From Mesorhizobium sp. AR10 (GTDB lineage Bacteria > Pseudomonadota > Alphaproteobacteria > Rhizobiales > Rhizobiaceae), in contig NZ_CP080524.1 of NCBI RefSeq assembly GCF_024746795.1, positions 868,001 to 932,000 on the forward strand: DNA of 64,000 nt. Reading direction: 5' to 3'. This document shows positions 47,369 to 57,006 of this stretch, piece after piece. Each line of letters starts with the position of its first letter. Position 1 is the first letter of the stretch. A program made the position numbers and the translations under genes. The notes below the pieces were generated by a model that was not told the DNA's origin, ran no database searches, and saw nothing but the letters and a program-made list of their open reading frames with translations.

Positions 47369-47902
47369 CGCAGACCTTTCAAAGCAGCGGCGCCCACCAA
47401 GGATGGCCCGCGCTCCAACCGTGACATCCGGGTTCCCCGGGTCCAGCTAATCGACGCCGAAGGCCAGAACCGCGGCGATGTCTCCATCAACGACGCATTG
47501 CTGCTCGCCGAAGAGGCCGGGCTCGATCTGGTCGAGATATCACCCAATGCGGTGCCGCCCGTCGTAAAAATCCTCGATCTCGGCAAGCTGAAATACGCCA
47601 ACCAGAAGAAGGCGGCCGAGGCGCGCAAGAACCAGAAGGTCATCGAGATCAAGGAGATCAAGATGCGCCCGAACATCGACAGCCACGACTACGAGACGAA
47701 GATGAAGGCCGTGCGGCGCTTCTTCGAGGAAGGCGACAAGGTCAAGCTGACGTTGCGCTTCCGCGGCCGCGAGATGGCGCATATGGAACTCGGCATGCAG
47801 CTTCTGAACAAGGTTCGCGAGGAAGTGGCGCCCATCGCCAAGGTCGAAGCCGAACCGAAGCTAGAGGGCCGCCAGATGATGATGGTGCTGGCGCCCCGCT
47901 AG
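47366..47902 (+). CDS. infC: Translation initiation factor IF-3 (AUU start)
   Basis: A 178-residue IF-3, which binds the 30S subunit, prevents premature 50S joining and rejects non-standard start codons. The N-domain shows [16 protein letters not shown] and [14 protein letters not shown]. The linker is lysine-rich ([19 protein letters not shown]), and the C-domain shows [13 protein letters not shown] and FRGREMAH. Translation should start at ATT 47366, which gives the conserved [10 protein letters not shown]-terminus. The first conventional codon, TTG at 47498, would remove 44 residues. Discrimination against AUU by IF-3 itself allows feedback control. Confidence 0.93.
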   Translation: MRRPFKAAAPTKDGPRSNRDIRVPRVQLIDAEGQNRGDVSINDALLLAEEAGLDLVEISPNAVPPVVKILDLGKLKYANQKKAAEARKNQKVIEIKEIKMRPNIDSHDYETKMKAVRRFFEEGDKVKLTLRFRGREMAHMELGMQLLNKVREEVAPIAKVEAEPKLEGRQMMMVLAPR

Positions 47903-47959
47903 ATTGCGATAAGTTCAGCGTGGTGATCGCGCGATAAATCCGCCTTGATCATATTCCAC

Positions 47960-47993
47960 GGCGTCCCGGCGATCGGCGGGACGCCTGTCTTGT
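47960..47993 (+). terminator. Possible terminator of infC
   Basis: GGCGTCCCG (47960-47968) pairs perfectly with CGGGACGCC (47977-47985), followed by TGTCTTGT, a weak U-tract. It is 58 bases past the infC stop. Confidence 0.5.
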
Positions 47994-48041
47994 CCAGATG
48001 CTGCGATCGCCGGCAAAGCTTTTCGACGATCGGATTCCGGC

Positions 48042-48668
48042 ATGGTCAATGAAGTCAAGTATGCGCTGGGCAGCTACCAGCACACGCGCAGGATGGTGCT
48101 TGCCGTTCTCGTCGTCGTCCTGTTCGCTGGACTGCTGTTCGGGCAATCTGCCTTTCCGCCCGATACTCCGGTGCATGAAACGATCGAAATGGTCGGTGTT
48201 CTCTTGATCTTTCTCGGCATTGTCGGGCGCCTGTGGTCGACGCTCTATATCGGCGGCCGCAAATCCTCCGAGGTGGTTACCGGCGGACCTTATTCGATCA
48301 CCCGCAACCCGCTCTATGTCTTCTCGACGGTTGCCGCCGCAGGCGTCGGCGCGCAGATCGGCTCTATTACCGCCACGATCGGCTTTGCGGTGCTGTGCGC
48401 GGGCGCCTTTTACATTGTCATCCTGCGCGAGGAGAAATTCCTGAAGGAAGCCCTCGGCGCCCCATACCGGGCCTATCTGGCGAAAGTGCCGCGCTTCTTC
48501 CCGAAGCTGTCACTTTACCAGGAAGGCGATACCGGCAGCTTCAAGCCGCGCCTGCTGTTGACCACTTTGCTGGACGGCCTGGTGTTCCTGGTGGCGCTTC
48601 CGGTCTTCGAAACAATCGACGGCGCTCAACAGTCGGGCATTCTGCCGGTGCTGTTCCGGCTACCGTAA
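48042..48668 (+). CDS. Isoprenylcysteine methyltransferase-like (ICMT/PEMT) membrane protein
   Basis: A 208-residue membrane protein with the ICMT/phospholipid-methyltransferase core. It has several hydrophobic helices, then GGPYSITRNPLYVFST and a later REEKFLKEALGAPYRAYLAKVPRF, the SAM-binding signature of the family. In bacteria such proteins methylate lipids or small membrane substrates; protein prenylation is not expected. It lies between infC and rpmI. Confidence 0.8.
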   Translation: MVNEVKYALGSYQHTRRMVLAVLVVVLFAGLLFGQSAFPPDTPVHETIEMVGVLLIFLGIVGRLWSTLYIGGRKSSEVVTGGPYSITRNPLYVFSTVAAAGVGAQIGSITATIGFAVLCAGAFYIVILREEKFLKEALGAPYRAYLAKVPRFFPKLSLYQEGDTGSFKPRLLLTTLLDGLVFLVALPVFETIDGAQQSGILPVLFRLP

Positions 48669-48752
48669 AGGCACGGTCGGGCTCGGACAGAGCGTCGCAT
48701 CCCCTGAGGTGTTGCACAGCCGCCGGCTTTAACGTATAGCACCGCCGTTCTA

Positions 48753-48800
48753 CGCATCGGCCGAAAATCGCTTTCTTGATTTTCGGGTAAACACGATGCG
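48753..48800. repeat. Dispersed nested palindrome (TCG-loop subtype) upstream of rpmI
   Basis: Outer arms CGCATCG/CGATGCG and inner arms CCGAAAA/TTTTCGG surround a 12-base loop beginning TCG and ending TTGA. It is followed by a second hairpin at 48815-48837. Confidence 0.75.
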
Positions 48801-48814
48801 CAGATTCAAAGATT

Positions 48815-48873
48815 TAGAGCGTCCTTTCGGCGCTCTAATGAAAACCGCCCGGCAGGGCATGCCGTGGCGGTTT
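48815..48873 (+). other. Two hairpins in the rpmI leader
   Basis: TAGAGCG/CGCTCTA (48815-48821 and 48831-48837) is followed by a stronger two-part stem: AAACCGCC/GGCGGTTT (48842-48849 and 48866-48873) with inner GGCA/TGCC. They lie 75-130 bases before the rpmI ATG. They may be repeat-derived or may form an attenuator for the ribosomal-protein operon. Confidence 0.5.
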
Positions 48874-48948
48874 CATTTGCTTTTCGGGCTTTGGTCGGCC
48901 TGAAGCGAACAAAAAGCGCGATCGTGCGCACATAAACGGAGTAGCAAA

Positions 48949-49152
48949 ATGCCCAAGATGAAGACCAAGTCGGCCGCCAAGAAGCGGTTCAAGATCACAG
49001 GTACGGGTAAAGTCCTGTCGGCTGCGGCCGGCAAGCGTCACGGCATGATCAAGCGTTCCAACAAGTTCATTCGAAATGCCCGCGGCACGATGGTTCTGGC
49101 TGAACCGGATGGCAAGAAGGTCATCAAGAATTTTCTGCCGAACGGCCTCTAA
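48949..49152 (+). CDS. rpmI: 50S ribosomal protein L35
   Basis: A 67-residue ribosomal protein, very basic, starting [20 protein letters not shown] and containing the [12 protein letters not shown] segment of L35. GGAG precedes the ATG. rplT follows after 93 bases that contain a dispersed palindrome. Confidence 0.98.
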   Translation: MPKMKTKSAAKKRFKITGTGKVLSAAAGKRHGMIKRSNKFIRNARGTMVLAEPDGKKVIKNFLPNGL

Positions 49153-49183
49153 GGCATTCGGTCCGGACACGCATTTGTTTTAC

Positions 49184-49227
49184 GCAATTCCGAACGGAAA
49201 ACCGCTAGGCACTTTTCCTGGAATTGC
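49184..49227. repeat. Dispersed nested palindrome between rpmI and rplT
   Basis: Outer arms GCAATTCC/GGAATTGC and inner arms GGAAAA/TTTTCC surround the loop CCGCTAGGCAC. It ends seven bases before the AAGGAG ribosome-binding site of rplT. Confidence 0.9.
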
Positions 49228-49245
49228 TTTTAAGGAGATCATGAC

Positions 49246-49647
49246 ATGGCACGCGTAAAAAGAGGCGTCACCTCGCACGCCAAGCACAAGAAGGTCCTGA
49301 AAGCCGCCAAGGGTTTCTACGGCCGTCGCAAGAACACCATCCGCATCGCCAAGCAGGCGGTGGAAAAGTCGATGCAGTATGCGTATCGCGACCGCAAGAA
49401 CCGCAAGCGCTCGTTCCGCGCGCTGTGGATCCAGCGCATCAATGCCGCGACCCACGAACATGGCCTGACCTATGGCCGCTTCATCGACGGCCTCAACAAG
49501 TCGGGCATCGAGATCGATCGCAAGATCCTGTCGGACATGGCTATCCACGAGCCGCAGGCGTTCGCTGCCCTGGTGGCCAAGGCCAAGGTCGCGCTCGAAT
49601 ATCTGAAGAACACCACGCCGAACGCTTTTGAAAGCGCTGTCGCTTAA
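49246..49647 (+). CDS. rplT: 50S ribosomal protein L20
   Basis: A 133-residue ribosomal protein that binds 23S rRNA early in assembly. It starts [18 protein letters not shown] and contains the [17 protein letters not shown] and [11 protein letters not shown] segments. AAGGAG lies upstream. A strong terminator follows. In several bacteria L20 represses its own operon by binding its leader. Confidence 0.98.
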   Translation: MARVKRGVTSHAKHKKVLKAAKGFYGRRKNTIRIAKQAVEKSMQYAYRDRKNRKRSFRALWIQRINAATHEHGLTYGRFIDGLNKSGIEIDRKILSDMAIHEPQAFAALVAKAKVALEYLKNTTPNAFESAVA

Positions 49648-49687
49648 GACCAGCGCTTCCCAAGCATTCGAAATTCTGATTTGGGGA

Positions 49688-49719
49688 ACCCGCGCTGGCA
49701 CGGCTGGCGCGGGTTTTTC
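49688..49719 (+). terminator. Rho-independent terminator of rplT
   Basis: ACCCGCGC (49688-49695) pairs with GCGCGGGT (49707-49714) and is followed by TTTTTCTT. It lies about 40 bases past the rplT stop and before the palindromes upstream of pheS. Confidence 0.88.
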
Positions 49720-49728
49720 TTATGCCTA

Positions 49729-49765
49729 GAGCGGTTCATCGTTTAACGGAAACGCCGAACCGCTC
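49729..49765. repeat. Second palindrome family (GAGCGGTTC type) upstream of pheS
   Basis: Outer arms GAGCGGTTC/GAACCGCTC (9 bp) and inner arms CGTTT/AAACG surround AACGG. It adjoins the copy of the first family at 49783-49826. Confidence 0.8.
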
Positions 49766-49782
49766 CCTGTCTTTGTTTTTAC

Positions 49783-49826
49783 GCAATTCCGGACGGAAAA
49801 CCGTTTCACACTTTTCCTGGAATTGC
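49783..49826. repeat. Dispersed nested palindrome upstream of pheS
   Basis: Outer arms GCAATTCC/GGAATTGC and inner arms GGAAAA/TTTTCC surround the loop CCGTTTCACAC. It ends 18 bases before the pheS ATG. The stems are identical to the rplT copy, and the loop differs only in its variable part. Confidence 0.9.
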
Positions 49827-49844
49827 TCTGATCGGGTCTGGAAC

Positions 49845-50930
49845 ATGAGTGACATGGAAACTCTCGAAAATTCCCTGATGGCCGACATCGCGTCGGCCGC
49901 CGACGAGGCGTCGATCGAGGCTGTGCGCGTTTCGGCCCTCGGCAAGAAGGGCTCCGTCTCCGAGATGCTGAAGACGCTCGGTTCGATGACGGCCGACGAG
50001 CGCCAGATCAAAGGCCCGGCGATCAATGGCCTCAAGAACCGCGTCACCGAGGCGCTTTCAATGCGCAAGGCCGAGCTGAAGGACGTGGCGATCTCGGCCC
50101 GTCTTGCCGCCGAGAAGGTCGATGTGACGCTGCCGGTGCGGCAGTCGCCGGCCGAGCGCGGCCGCATCCACCCGATCAGCCAGGTCATCGACGAGATCGC
50201 CGCGATCTTCGGCGACCTCGGTTTCGCCATTGCCGAAGGGCCGGATATCGAGACCGACTACTACAATTTCACCGCGCTGAACTTCCCTGAGGGGCATCCG
50301 GCGCGCGAGATGCACGACACGTTCTTCTTCCAGCCGGACGAGAAGGGCGAGCGAAAGCTTTTGCGCACCCACACCTCGCCGGTGCAGATCCGCACCATGG
50401 AGACGCAGAAGCCGCCGATCCGCATCGTCATCCCCGGCAAGACCTATCGTCAGGATTCCGATGCCACCCACTCGCCGATGTTCCATCAGGTCGAGGGGCT
50501 GGTGATCGACAAGTCGGCCAACGTCGCCAACATGAAGTGGGTGCTGGAAGAGTTCTGCAAGGCCTTCTTCGAGGTGCCACAGGTCAAGATGCGCTTCCGC
50601 CCGTCCTTCTTCCCGTTCACCGAGCCCAGCCTCGAGGTCGACATCCAGTGCGACCGTTCGCGGCCGGGCGAGGTGCGCTTCGGCGAAGGCTCCGACTGGA
50701 TGGAGATCCTCGGCTGCGGCATGGTGCACCCCAATGTGCTGCGCCATGGCGGGCTCGATCCCGATGAATACCAGGGCTTTGCCTGGGGCATGGGCATCGA
50801 TCGCATCGCCATGCTGAAATACGGCATGCCGGACCTGCGCGCCTTCTTCGACGCCGACGTGCGCTGGCTGTCGCATTACGGTTTCAGGCCGCTCGACATG
50901 CCGACGCTGTTCGGCGGCTTGAGCACATGA
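49845..50930 (+). CDS. pheS: Phenylalanyl-tRNA synthetase alpha subunit
   Basis: A 361-residue class II aminoacyl-tRNA synthetase subunit. After an N-terminal helical hairpin that contacts tRNA, motif 1 ([10 protein letters not shown]), motif 2 ([16 protein letters not shown]) and motif 3 ([13 protein letters not shown]) are visible. [10 protein letters not shown] is also typical. The ATG at 49845 (MSDMETLEN) matches the family; the open frame upstream runs through repeats. Its stop overlaps the start of the GFA gene by four bases. Confidence 0.97.
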   Translation: MSDMETLENSLMADIASAADEASIEAVRVSALGKKGSVSEMLKTLGSMTADERQIKGPAINGLKNRVTEALSMRKAELKDVAISARLAAEKVDVTLPVRQSPAERGRIHPISQVIDEIAAIFGDLGFAIAEGPDIETDYYNFTALNFPEGHPAREMHDTFFFQPDEKGERKLLRTHTSPVQIRTMETQKPPIRIVIPGKTYRQDSDATHSPMFHQVEGLVIDKSANVANMKWVLEEFCKAFFEVPQVKMRFRPSFFPFTEPSLEVDIQCDRSRPGEVRFGEGSDWMEILGCGMVHPNVLRHGGLDPDEYQGFAWGMGIDRIAMLKYGMPDLRAFFDADVRWLSHYGFRPLDMPTLFGGLST

Positions 50931-51349
50931 CAGCGCCACACGCTGGCGGCTGCCGCTGCGGCGCCGTGCGGTTCGAGGCTTCGGCCGAACCGCACCACAT
51001 CAGCTATTGCCATTGCGGCGATTGCCGGCGGGCCAGCGGCGCGCCGGTGTCGGCCTTTGTCGGCTTCCTGACCGAGCAGGTGGCTTTCACCGGCAAGGCG
51101 CTGAAGATGTTCGAGAACGGGCCGGTGACACGCTCGTTCTGCGGCATCTGCGGCTCGCCGATCGCCTATGTCGACGAGCGGCTGGAAGACCACATCTACT
51201 TCATGCTCGGCGCCATGGACATGCCGGCCGACTTCGAGCCGACGCTGCATGCCTATGTCAGCGAGCAACTGCCCTTCCTGCATATGTCCGACGACTTGCC
51301 GAGACACGTGAAAACAAGCGTCAAAAGACCACACGGAACAGAACCATGA
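50927..51349 (+). CDS. GFA-family zinc protein between pheS and pheT
   Basis: A 140-residue protein of the GFA (glutathione-dependent formaldehyde-activating enzyme-like) family. All expected zinc-binding cysteines are present: [21 protein letters not shown] and FCGICGSPI. The family's enzymatic role is disputed and the substrate is unknown. Its ATG overlaps the pheS stop, and its stop overlaps the pheT start, each by four bases. It is therefore translated between the two synthetase subunits. Confidence 0.88.
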   Translation: MTAPHAGGCRCGAVRFEASAEPHHISYCHCGDCRRASGAPVSAFVGFLTEQVAFTGKALKMFENGPVTRSFCGICGSPIAYVDERLEDHIYFMLGAMDMPADFEPTLHAYVSEQLPFLHMSDDLPRHVKTSVKRPHGTEP

Positions 51350-53754
51350 AATTCACCCTCTCCTGGCTCAAGGATCACCTCGAGACCGACGCTTCGCTCA
51401 ACGAGATCGTCGAGCGGCTGACCTCGATCGGCCTCGAAGTCGAGCATGTCGACGACAAGACGAGCCTGAAGCCCTTCGTCATCGCCAAGGTGTTGACGGC
51501 GGTGCAGCACCCGGACGCCGACCGGCTGCGCGTGCTGACGGTCGATACCGGTGACGGCAAGGCCCCGGTGCAGGTCGTCTGCGGCGCGCCCAATGCCCGA
51601 GCCGGCCTGATCGGCGCCTTTGCCGCGCCCGGCACCTATGTTCCCGGCATCGACGTGACGCTGACGGTCGGCAAGATCCGCGGCGTCGAAAGCCATGGCA
51701 TGATGTGTTCCGAGCGCGAGCTCGAACTTTCCGACGAGCACAACGGCATCATCGACCTGCCGGCCGATGCGCCGGTCGGCACCAGCTTTGCCGCCTATGC
51801 GCATCTCGACGACCCGGTGATCGAGATCAATCTGACGCCGAACCGGCCGGACGCGACCAGCGTCTACGGCATTGCCAGGGATCTGGCGGCGAGCGGGCTT
51901 GGCACGCTGAAAAGCGCGCCGATCGAAGCGATATCAGGTCAGGGCGAGACGCCGGTGAAGGTTACGATCGAAGCGCCGGAGCTTTGCCCGGGCTTCGCGC
52001 TACGGCTGGTGCGCGGCGTCAAGAACGGACCGTCGCCGAAATGGCTGCAGCAAAGGCTGATCGCCATTGGCCTTCGGCCAATCAGCGCGCTGGTCGACAT
52101 CACCAACTACGTCACCTTCGACCGCGGCCGGCCGCTGCATGTATTCGATGCGAAGAAGGTCGCCGGCAACCTCACCGTGCGGCGGGCGCGTGACGGCGAA
52201 AAGGTGCAGGCGCTCGACGGCCGCGAATACACGCTGACACCTGAGATGTGCGTCATCGCAGACGACGATGGCGTCGAATCCGTTGCCGGCGTCATGGGCG
52301 GCGAGCATTCCGGCTGCGACGATGCTACCACCGACGTGCTGATCGAATCCGCGCTTTGGGACCCGATCGCCACGGCCCGCACCGGCCGGACGCTCGGCAT
52401 CATCACCGATGCCCGCTATCGCTTCGAGCGCGGCGTCGACCCCGAATTCATGGTTCCCGGCGTCGAACTGGCGACGAAACTGGTGCTCGATTTCTGCGGC
52501 GGCACGCCTACTCAGACCGAAGTCGTCGGCTATGCCGGCCACACGCCCAAGATCGTTTCCTTCCCGCTCTCGGAAGTGAAGCGGCTGACAGGCATCGAAG
52601 TACCGAAGGCGGAAAGTCTCGATATCCTGTCGCGCCTCGGCTTCAAGCCGGAAGGCTCGGGCGATGTCGTCAATGTCGCGGTTCCCTCATGGCGTCCGGA
52701 CGTCGACGGCAAGGCCGATCTGGTTGAAGAGGTGATGCGCATCCATGGCGTCGACAACATCGTGCCGCAGCCGCTTGGCGCCCATGACGCGGTCAATTCC
52801 AGGATCCTGACCACGCTGCAGGTCCGCACCCGCACGGCAAAACGTGCGCTCGCAGTGCGCGGCATGATGGAGGCCGTCACCTGGTCGTTCATTCCGGCAA
52901 AACACGCCGAACTGTTCGGCGGTGGCCAGACCGCACTGAAGCTTGCCAATCCGATCGCCGCCGACATGTCCGATATGCGGCCATCGCTGCTGCCGGGGCT
53001 GATGGCGGCCGCGCAGCGCAATGCCGACAAGGGCATTGGCGATGTGGCGCTGTTCGAAGTTTCGGGCACCTATGAGGGCGATGGCGCCGACCAGCAGCGG
53101 CGGGTTGCCGCCGGCGTGCGGCGCGGCACGGCCAAGCTCGACGGCTCCGGCCGCAACTGGGCCGGCAATGCAGGGCCGGTCGGCGTGTTCGACGCCAAGG
53201 CCGATGCGATCGCCGCACTGGAAGCCTGCGGTGCGCCGGTCGAGCGGCTGCAGATCGAGGCCGGCGGCCCGGACTGGTATCATCCCGGCCGTTCCGGCAC
53301 GATCAAGCTCGGGCCGAAAACCGTGCTCGGCACGTTCGGCGAATTCCACCCGAAGACGCTGGAGGGGCTGGATGTCTCCGGCCCGCTCTGCGGCTTCGAG
53401 GTCTTTGTCGATGCCGTGCCCGAGCCGAAGGCCAAGCCGACGAAAACCAAGCCGAAGCTGGAGCTGTCCGCCTTCCAGGCGGTGAAGCGCGATTTTGCTT
53501 TCGTCGTCGACAAAGCGGTCGAGGCCAGCACGCTGGTTCGTGCCGCCCTTGCATCCGACAAGAAGCTGATCACCGGCGTCTCGGTCTTCGACATTTTCGA
53601 GGGCGCGTCGCTTGGCGAGGGCAAGAAATCGATTGCCATCGAGGTGTCGATCCAGCCGGTCGAGAAGACGCTGACCGACGAGGATTTCGAGGCGCTGGCG
53701 AAGCGCATCATCGAGAATGTCGGCAAGCAGACCGGCGGCGTGCTGCGCGGCTAA
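51346..53754 (+). CDS. pheT: Phenylalanyl-tRNA synthetase beta subunit
   Basis: An 802-residue subunit that with PheS forms the alpha2-beta2 enzyme. The N-terminal tRNA-binding (EMAP-like) domain is clear at residues ~40-150 ([20 protein letters not shown]). B3/B4 editing, B5, a catalytic-like core and the C-terminal anticodon-binding FDX domain ([16 protein letters not shown]) follow. The ATG at 51346 gives [13 protein letters not shown] and overlaps the GFA stop (ATGA). Confidence 0.97.
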   Translation: MKFTLSWLKDHLETDASLNEIVERLTSIGLEVEHVDDKTSLKPFVIAKVLTAVQHPDADRLRVLTVDTGDGKAPVQVVCGAPNARAGLIGAFAAPGTYVPGIDVTLTVGKIRGVESHGMMCSERELELSDEHNGIIDLPADAPVGTSFAAYAHLDDPVIEINLTPNRPDATSVYGIARDLAASGLGTLKSAPIEAISGQGETPVKVTIEAPELCPGFALRLVRGVKNGPSPKWLQQRLIAIGLRPISALVDITNYVTFDRGRPLHVFDAKKVAGNLTVRRARDGEKVQALDGREYTLTPEMCVIADDDGVESVAGVMGGEHSGCDDATTDVLIESALWDPIATARTGRTLGIITDARYRFERGVDPEFMVPGVELATKLVLDFCGGTPTQTEVVGYAGHTPKIVSFPLSEVKRLTGIEVPKAESLDILSRLGFKPEGSGDVVNVAVPSWRPDVDGKADLVEEVMRIHGVDNIVPQPLGAHDAVNSRILTTLQVRTRTAKRALAVRGMMEAVTWSFIPAKHAELFGGGQTALKLANPIAADMSDMRPSLLPGLMAAAQRNADKGIGDVALFEVSGTYEGDGADQQRRVAAGVRRGTAKLDGSGRNWAGNAGPVGVFDAKADAIAALEACGAPVERLQIEAGGPDWYHPGRSGTIKLGPKTVLGTFGEFHPKTLEGLDVSGPLCGFEVFVDAVPEPKAKPTKTKPKLELSAFQAVKRDFAFVVDKAVEASTLVRAALASDKKLITGVSVFDIFEGASLGEGKKSIAIEVSIQPVEKTLTDEDFEALAKRIIENVGKQTGGVLRG

Positions 53755-53793
53755 GGGATTGCGGACAGGTGGCGAATCGCCCTCCAAAGGGCG

Positions 53794-54396
53794 ATGGACC
53801 ATTTGCGCTATTCAGGGTTGTCGTTCGAAGCACAACGCGCGGTGTTTCTCGACATCGTGTCGCAAGAGCCGCTGATCCGTGAGGCGCTTGGGCGGGCACG
53901 CAGCCTTGCCCTGCCTGACTGGCTGGTCGTTTCTGGGGCGCTCTACAACAGCGTCTGGAATTATCTGACCGGGAAACCGTCGGGCTACGGCATCAGGGAT
54001 GTCGACCTGTTCTATTTCGATGACAGCGACCTGTCCTATGAAGCCGAGGACAGTGTGATTGCCCGCGCTGCCCCAGTCTTCGCCAACCTGCCGCTGCCGG
54101 TCGAGCTGCGCAACCAGGCGCGGGTGCATCTGTGGTATCCGGCCAAGTTCGGACGACCCTGCCCCCGGTATACGAGCTCCAGTCACTCGCTCCGTTTCTT
54201 CGCCTCGCGGACCCACGCGGTTGGCGTCCGCTTCGACATGGATGGGCAGCTTGACCTGGTGGCGCCCTACGGTCTCGATGACATCTTCTCGTTTCGCATC
54301 ACCCCGAACCGGGTGCTGGACAACCAGCAGACGCACGAGACCAAGGGCGCGCGTGCCCGAGAGAACTGGCCGGAGATCACGGTGGTGCCTTGGTGA
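53794..54396 (+). CDS. Nucleotidyltransferase-family protein (DUF925-like)
   Basis: A 200-residue protein of the bacterial nucleotidyltransferase-like family once called DUF925. The core motif is SGALYNSVWNYLTG followed by YGIRDVDLFYFDD, whose paired aspartates are the likely metal ligands. ARVHLWYP and DDIFSFRITPN are also typical. The substrate is unknown. It begins 39 bases after pheT. Confidence 0.75.
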   Translation: MDHLRYSGLSFEAQRAVFLDIVSQEPLIREALGRARSLALPDWLVVSGALYNSVWNYLTGKPSGYGIRDVDLFYFDDSDLSYEAEDSVIARAAPVFANLPLPVELRNQARVHLWYPAKFGRPCPRYTSSSHSLRFFASRTHAVGVRFDMDGQLDLVAPYGLDDIFSFRITPNRVLDNQQTHETKGARARENWPEITVVPW

Positions 54397-54398
54397 CC

Positions 54399-54637
54399 TC
54401 ACCCTCCCTCTTTTGGGGGTAAGCAGCCGGTTCGCCGTAGGCGAATTCATCGTGCCAGTGGCACGATGAAAGGCCAGCGAACGCCGGGACGCTGCGAAGC
54501 AGCGGGGACCCGGCTGGGCTCGCCAGTTGTCAGCCCGGCCCTTCGCAGGCTAAGGGCGTTCGAAGTTCGAAAAGCCAAGCAATTGGCTTTTCGCCCGCTA
54601 CGCGGACCACTTCTCACCCCCACAAGGGGGAGGGTGA
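54399..54637. repeat. Composite intergenic element bounded by inverted repeats
   Basis: The element is flanked by TCACCCTCCC (54399-54408) and GGGAGGGTGA (54628-54637), a perfect 10-bp inverted repeat. Inside are several small palindromes: TTCGCC-GTA-GGCGAA, ATCGTGCC-AGT-GGCACGAT, CGCTGC-GAA-GCAGCG, TTCGAAGTTCGAA and AAAAGCCAA-GCAA-TTGGCTTTT. No coding frame is convincing. The overall form recalls a MITE-like or mosaic repeat. Confidence 0.65.
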
Positions 54638-54641
54638 AGGC

Positions 54642-55637
<996 letters not shown>

Positions 55638-55692
55638 CACGCGTCTCCTTGTTGTGATGCTTAAAGCGCCTCGCCACGCGCTTTAAGACTTT

Positions 55693-55730
55693 GTTTTGTG
55701 CATGTCGTTGCGTTTTGTGCATGTCGTTGC
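55693..55730. repeat. 19-bp perfect tandem duplication
   Basis: GTTTTGTGCATGTCGTTGC occurs twice back to back (55693-55711 and 55712-55730). The second copy forms the left arm of the palindrome at 55719-55763. Confidence 0.9.
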
Positions 55731-55763
55731 CCCAAAACCGCTGCGCACTTTTGGGCGACATGC
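55719..55763. repeat. Dispersed nested palindrome between divergent AKR and LysR genes
   Basis: Outer arms GCATGTCG/CGACATGC and inner arms CCCAAAA/TTTTGGG surround the loop CCGCTGCGCAC. It lies in the shared upstream region, 75 bases before the LysR gene. Confidence 0.9.
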
Positions 55764-55837
55764 ATTAGGAAATAGCGCCTTGTGCCTCGCTCGATAATCG
55801 GCTCTCATTTGCACGGGCTGTTCTAAAAGATAGATCA

Positions 55838-56728
55838 ATGAACCGAACTCACCTCTCACAGCTTGCGGTGCTGGCAACCGTCGCCCAGTGCGGCAGCTTT
55901 CGCGGCGCGGCCAGGGAACTGGCCATTGCGCCGTCGGCGGTCAGCCATGCGGTGTCCAGTCTGGAGGCACGCCTGGGTGTTCGCCTCTTGGCGCGCAGCA
56001 CGCGCAGCGTCGCTCCGACCGAAGCGGGTGCGCAGTTGCTGGAGCGGCTGCGGCCGGCGCTGTCGGAGATCGATCTGGCGCTGGAATCGGCGGTCGAAGC
56101 GCGCGACCGGCCGGCCGGCAATCTACGGCTGACCGTGCCGCGCACCGCGGCCCATCTGGCGCTGACGCCGCGGCTAGGCGCCTTTGCATCAGCCTATCCT
56201 GATATCGTGCTGGAGATCGTCATCGAAGATCGTTTCACCGATGTGGTCGAAGGCGGCTTCGACGCCGGCGTGCGGCTGGGCGAAAGCCTGCAGCGCGACA
56301 TGATCGCGGTGCGCATCGGGCCTAATCTTCGCGGCGCCGTGGTCGGGGCGCCCGCCTATTTCGCGACCATGCCCAAACCGCAGCATCCGCATGATCTTGC
56401 CGATCACCGCTGCATCCGATTCCGCTTCTCCAGCGGCATCCTCTACCGCTGGGAATTCGAGAAGGACGGCGAGGAGATCGAGTTCGCGGCTCAAGGCCCG
56501 CTGATCCTCGACGAGGACCATCTCGTAGCCAGGGCGGCGATTGATGGCGCCGGGCTGGCCTTCGTGTTCGAGGATTACGTGCACGATGCCATTCGAGACG
56601 GCAGACTTGTGCGGGTGATGGAGGACTGGTGCCCGTCCTTCGACGGCTTCTTCGTCTACTACCCAAGCCGCCGCCAGATGCGTCCGGCACTGCGCGCCTT
56701 TGTCGATTTCTTCAAGGTGAGTTGGTAG
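55838..56728 (+). CDS. LysR-family transcriptional regulator
   Basis: A 296-residue LysR regulator. The helix-turn-helix is GSFRGAARELAIAPSAVSHAVSSLEARLG, and an effector-binding domain covers residues ~90-295. It is divergent from an aldo/keto reductase gene across 200 bases. That layout is common for a LysR regulator and its target, so control of the reductase is a reasonable inference. The effector is unknown. Confidence 0.87.
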   Translation: MNRTHLSQLAVLATVAQCGSFRGAARELAIAPSAVSHAVSSLEARLGVRLLARSTRSVAPTEAGAQLLERLRPALSEIDLALESAVEARDRPAGNLRLTVPRTAAHLALTPRLGAFASAYPDIVLEIVIEDRFTDVVEGGFDAGVRLGESLQRDMIAVRIGPNLRGAVVGAPAYFATMPKPQHPHDLADHRCIRFRFSSGILYRWEFEKDGEEIEFAAQGPLILDEDHLVARAAIDGAGLAFVFEDYVHDAIRDGRLVRVMEDWCPSFDGFFVYYPSRRQMRPALRAFVDFFKVSW

Positions 56729-56784
56729 GGCACGCTTGGCGGAGGAGCGGCAAGGGGGGGACAATCGCAATAGGCGGCGCCAGC

Positions 56785-56939
56785 CCCCCACTCCGCCCGC
56801 TGCGCGGCCACCTCTCCCCCATGTCCATGGGGGAGAGGAAACCCAAGCCTTTCAAGGCCGCGACTTCGGCGATTGGCATTTCCTCTCCCCCTCGAATGTG
56901 GGGGAGAGGTGGCTCGGCGAAGCCGAGACGGAGTGGGGG
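56785..56939. repeat. Long imperfect inverted repeat (CCCCCACTCCG type)
   Basis: CCCCCACTCCG (56785-56795) and CGGAGTGGGGG (56929-56939) form perfect ends. Further in, CCACCTCTCCCCCA pairs with TGGGGGAGAGGTGG. The left arm itself folds as CTCTCCCCCAT-GTCC-ATGGGGGAGAG. It is a dispersed intergenic element; the rest of 56729-57006 shows no gene. Confidence 0.7.
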
Positions 56940-57006
56940 AGCGCCATATGCGATTTTCCCCTGCGAGGGGGTGGAAGAAACCCGGCCGCGCCAGCGTTCA
57001 CCGTTC

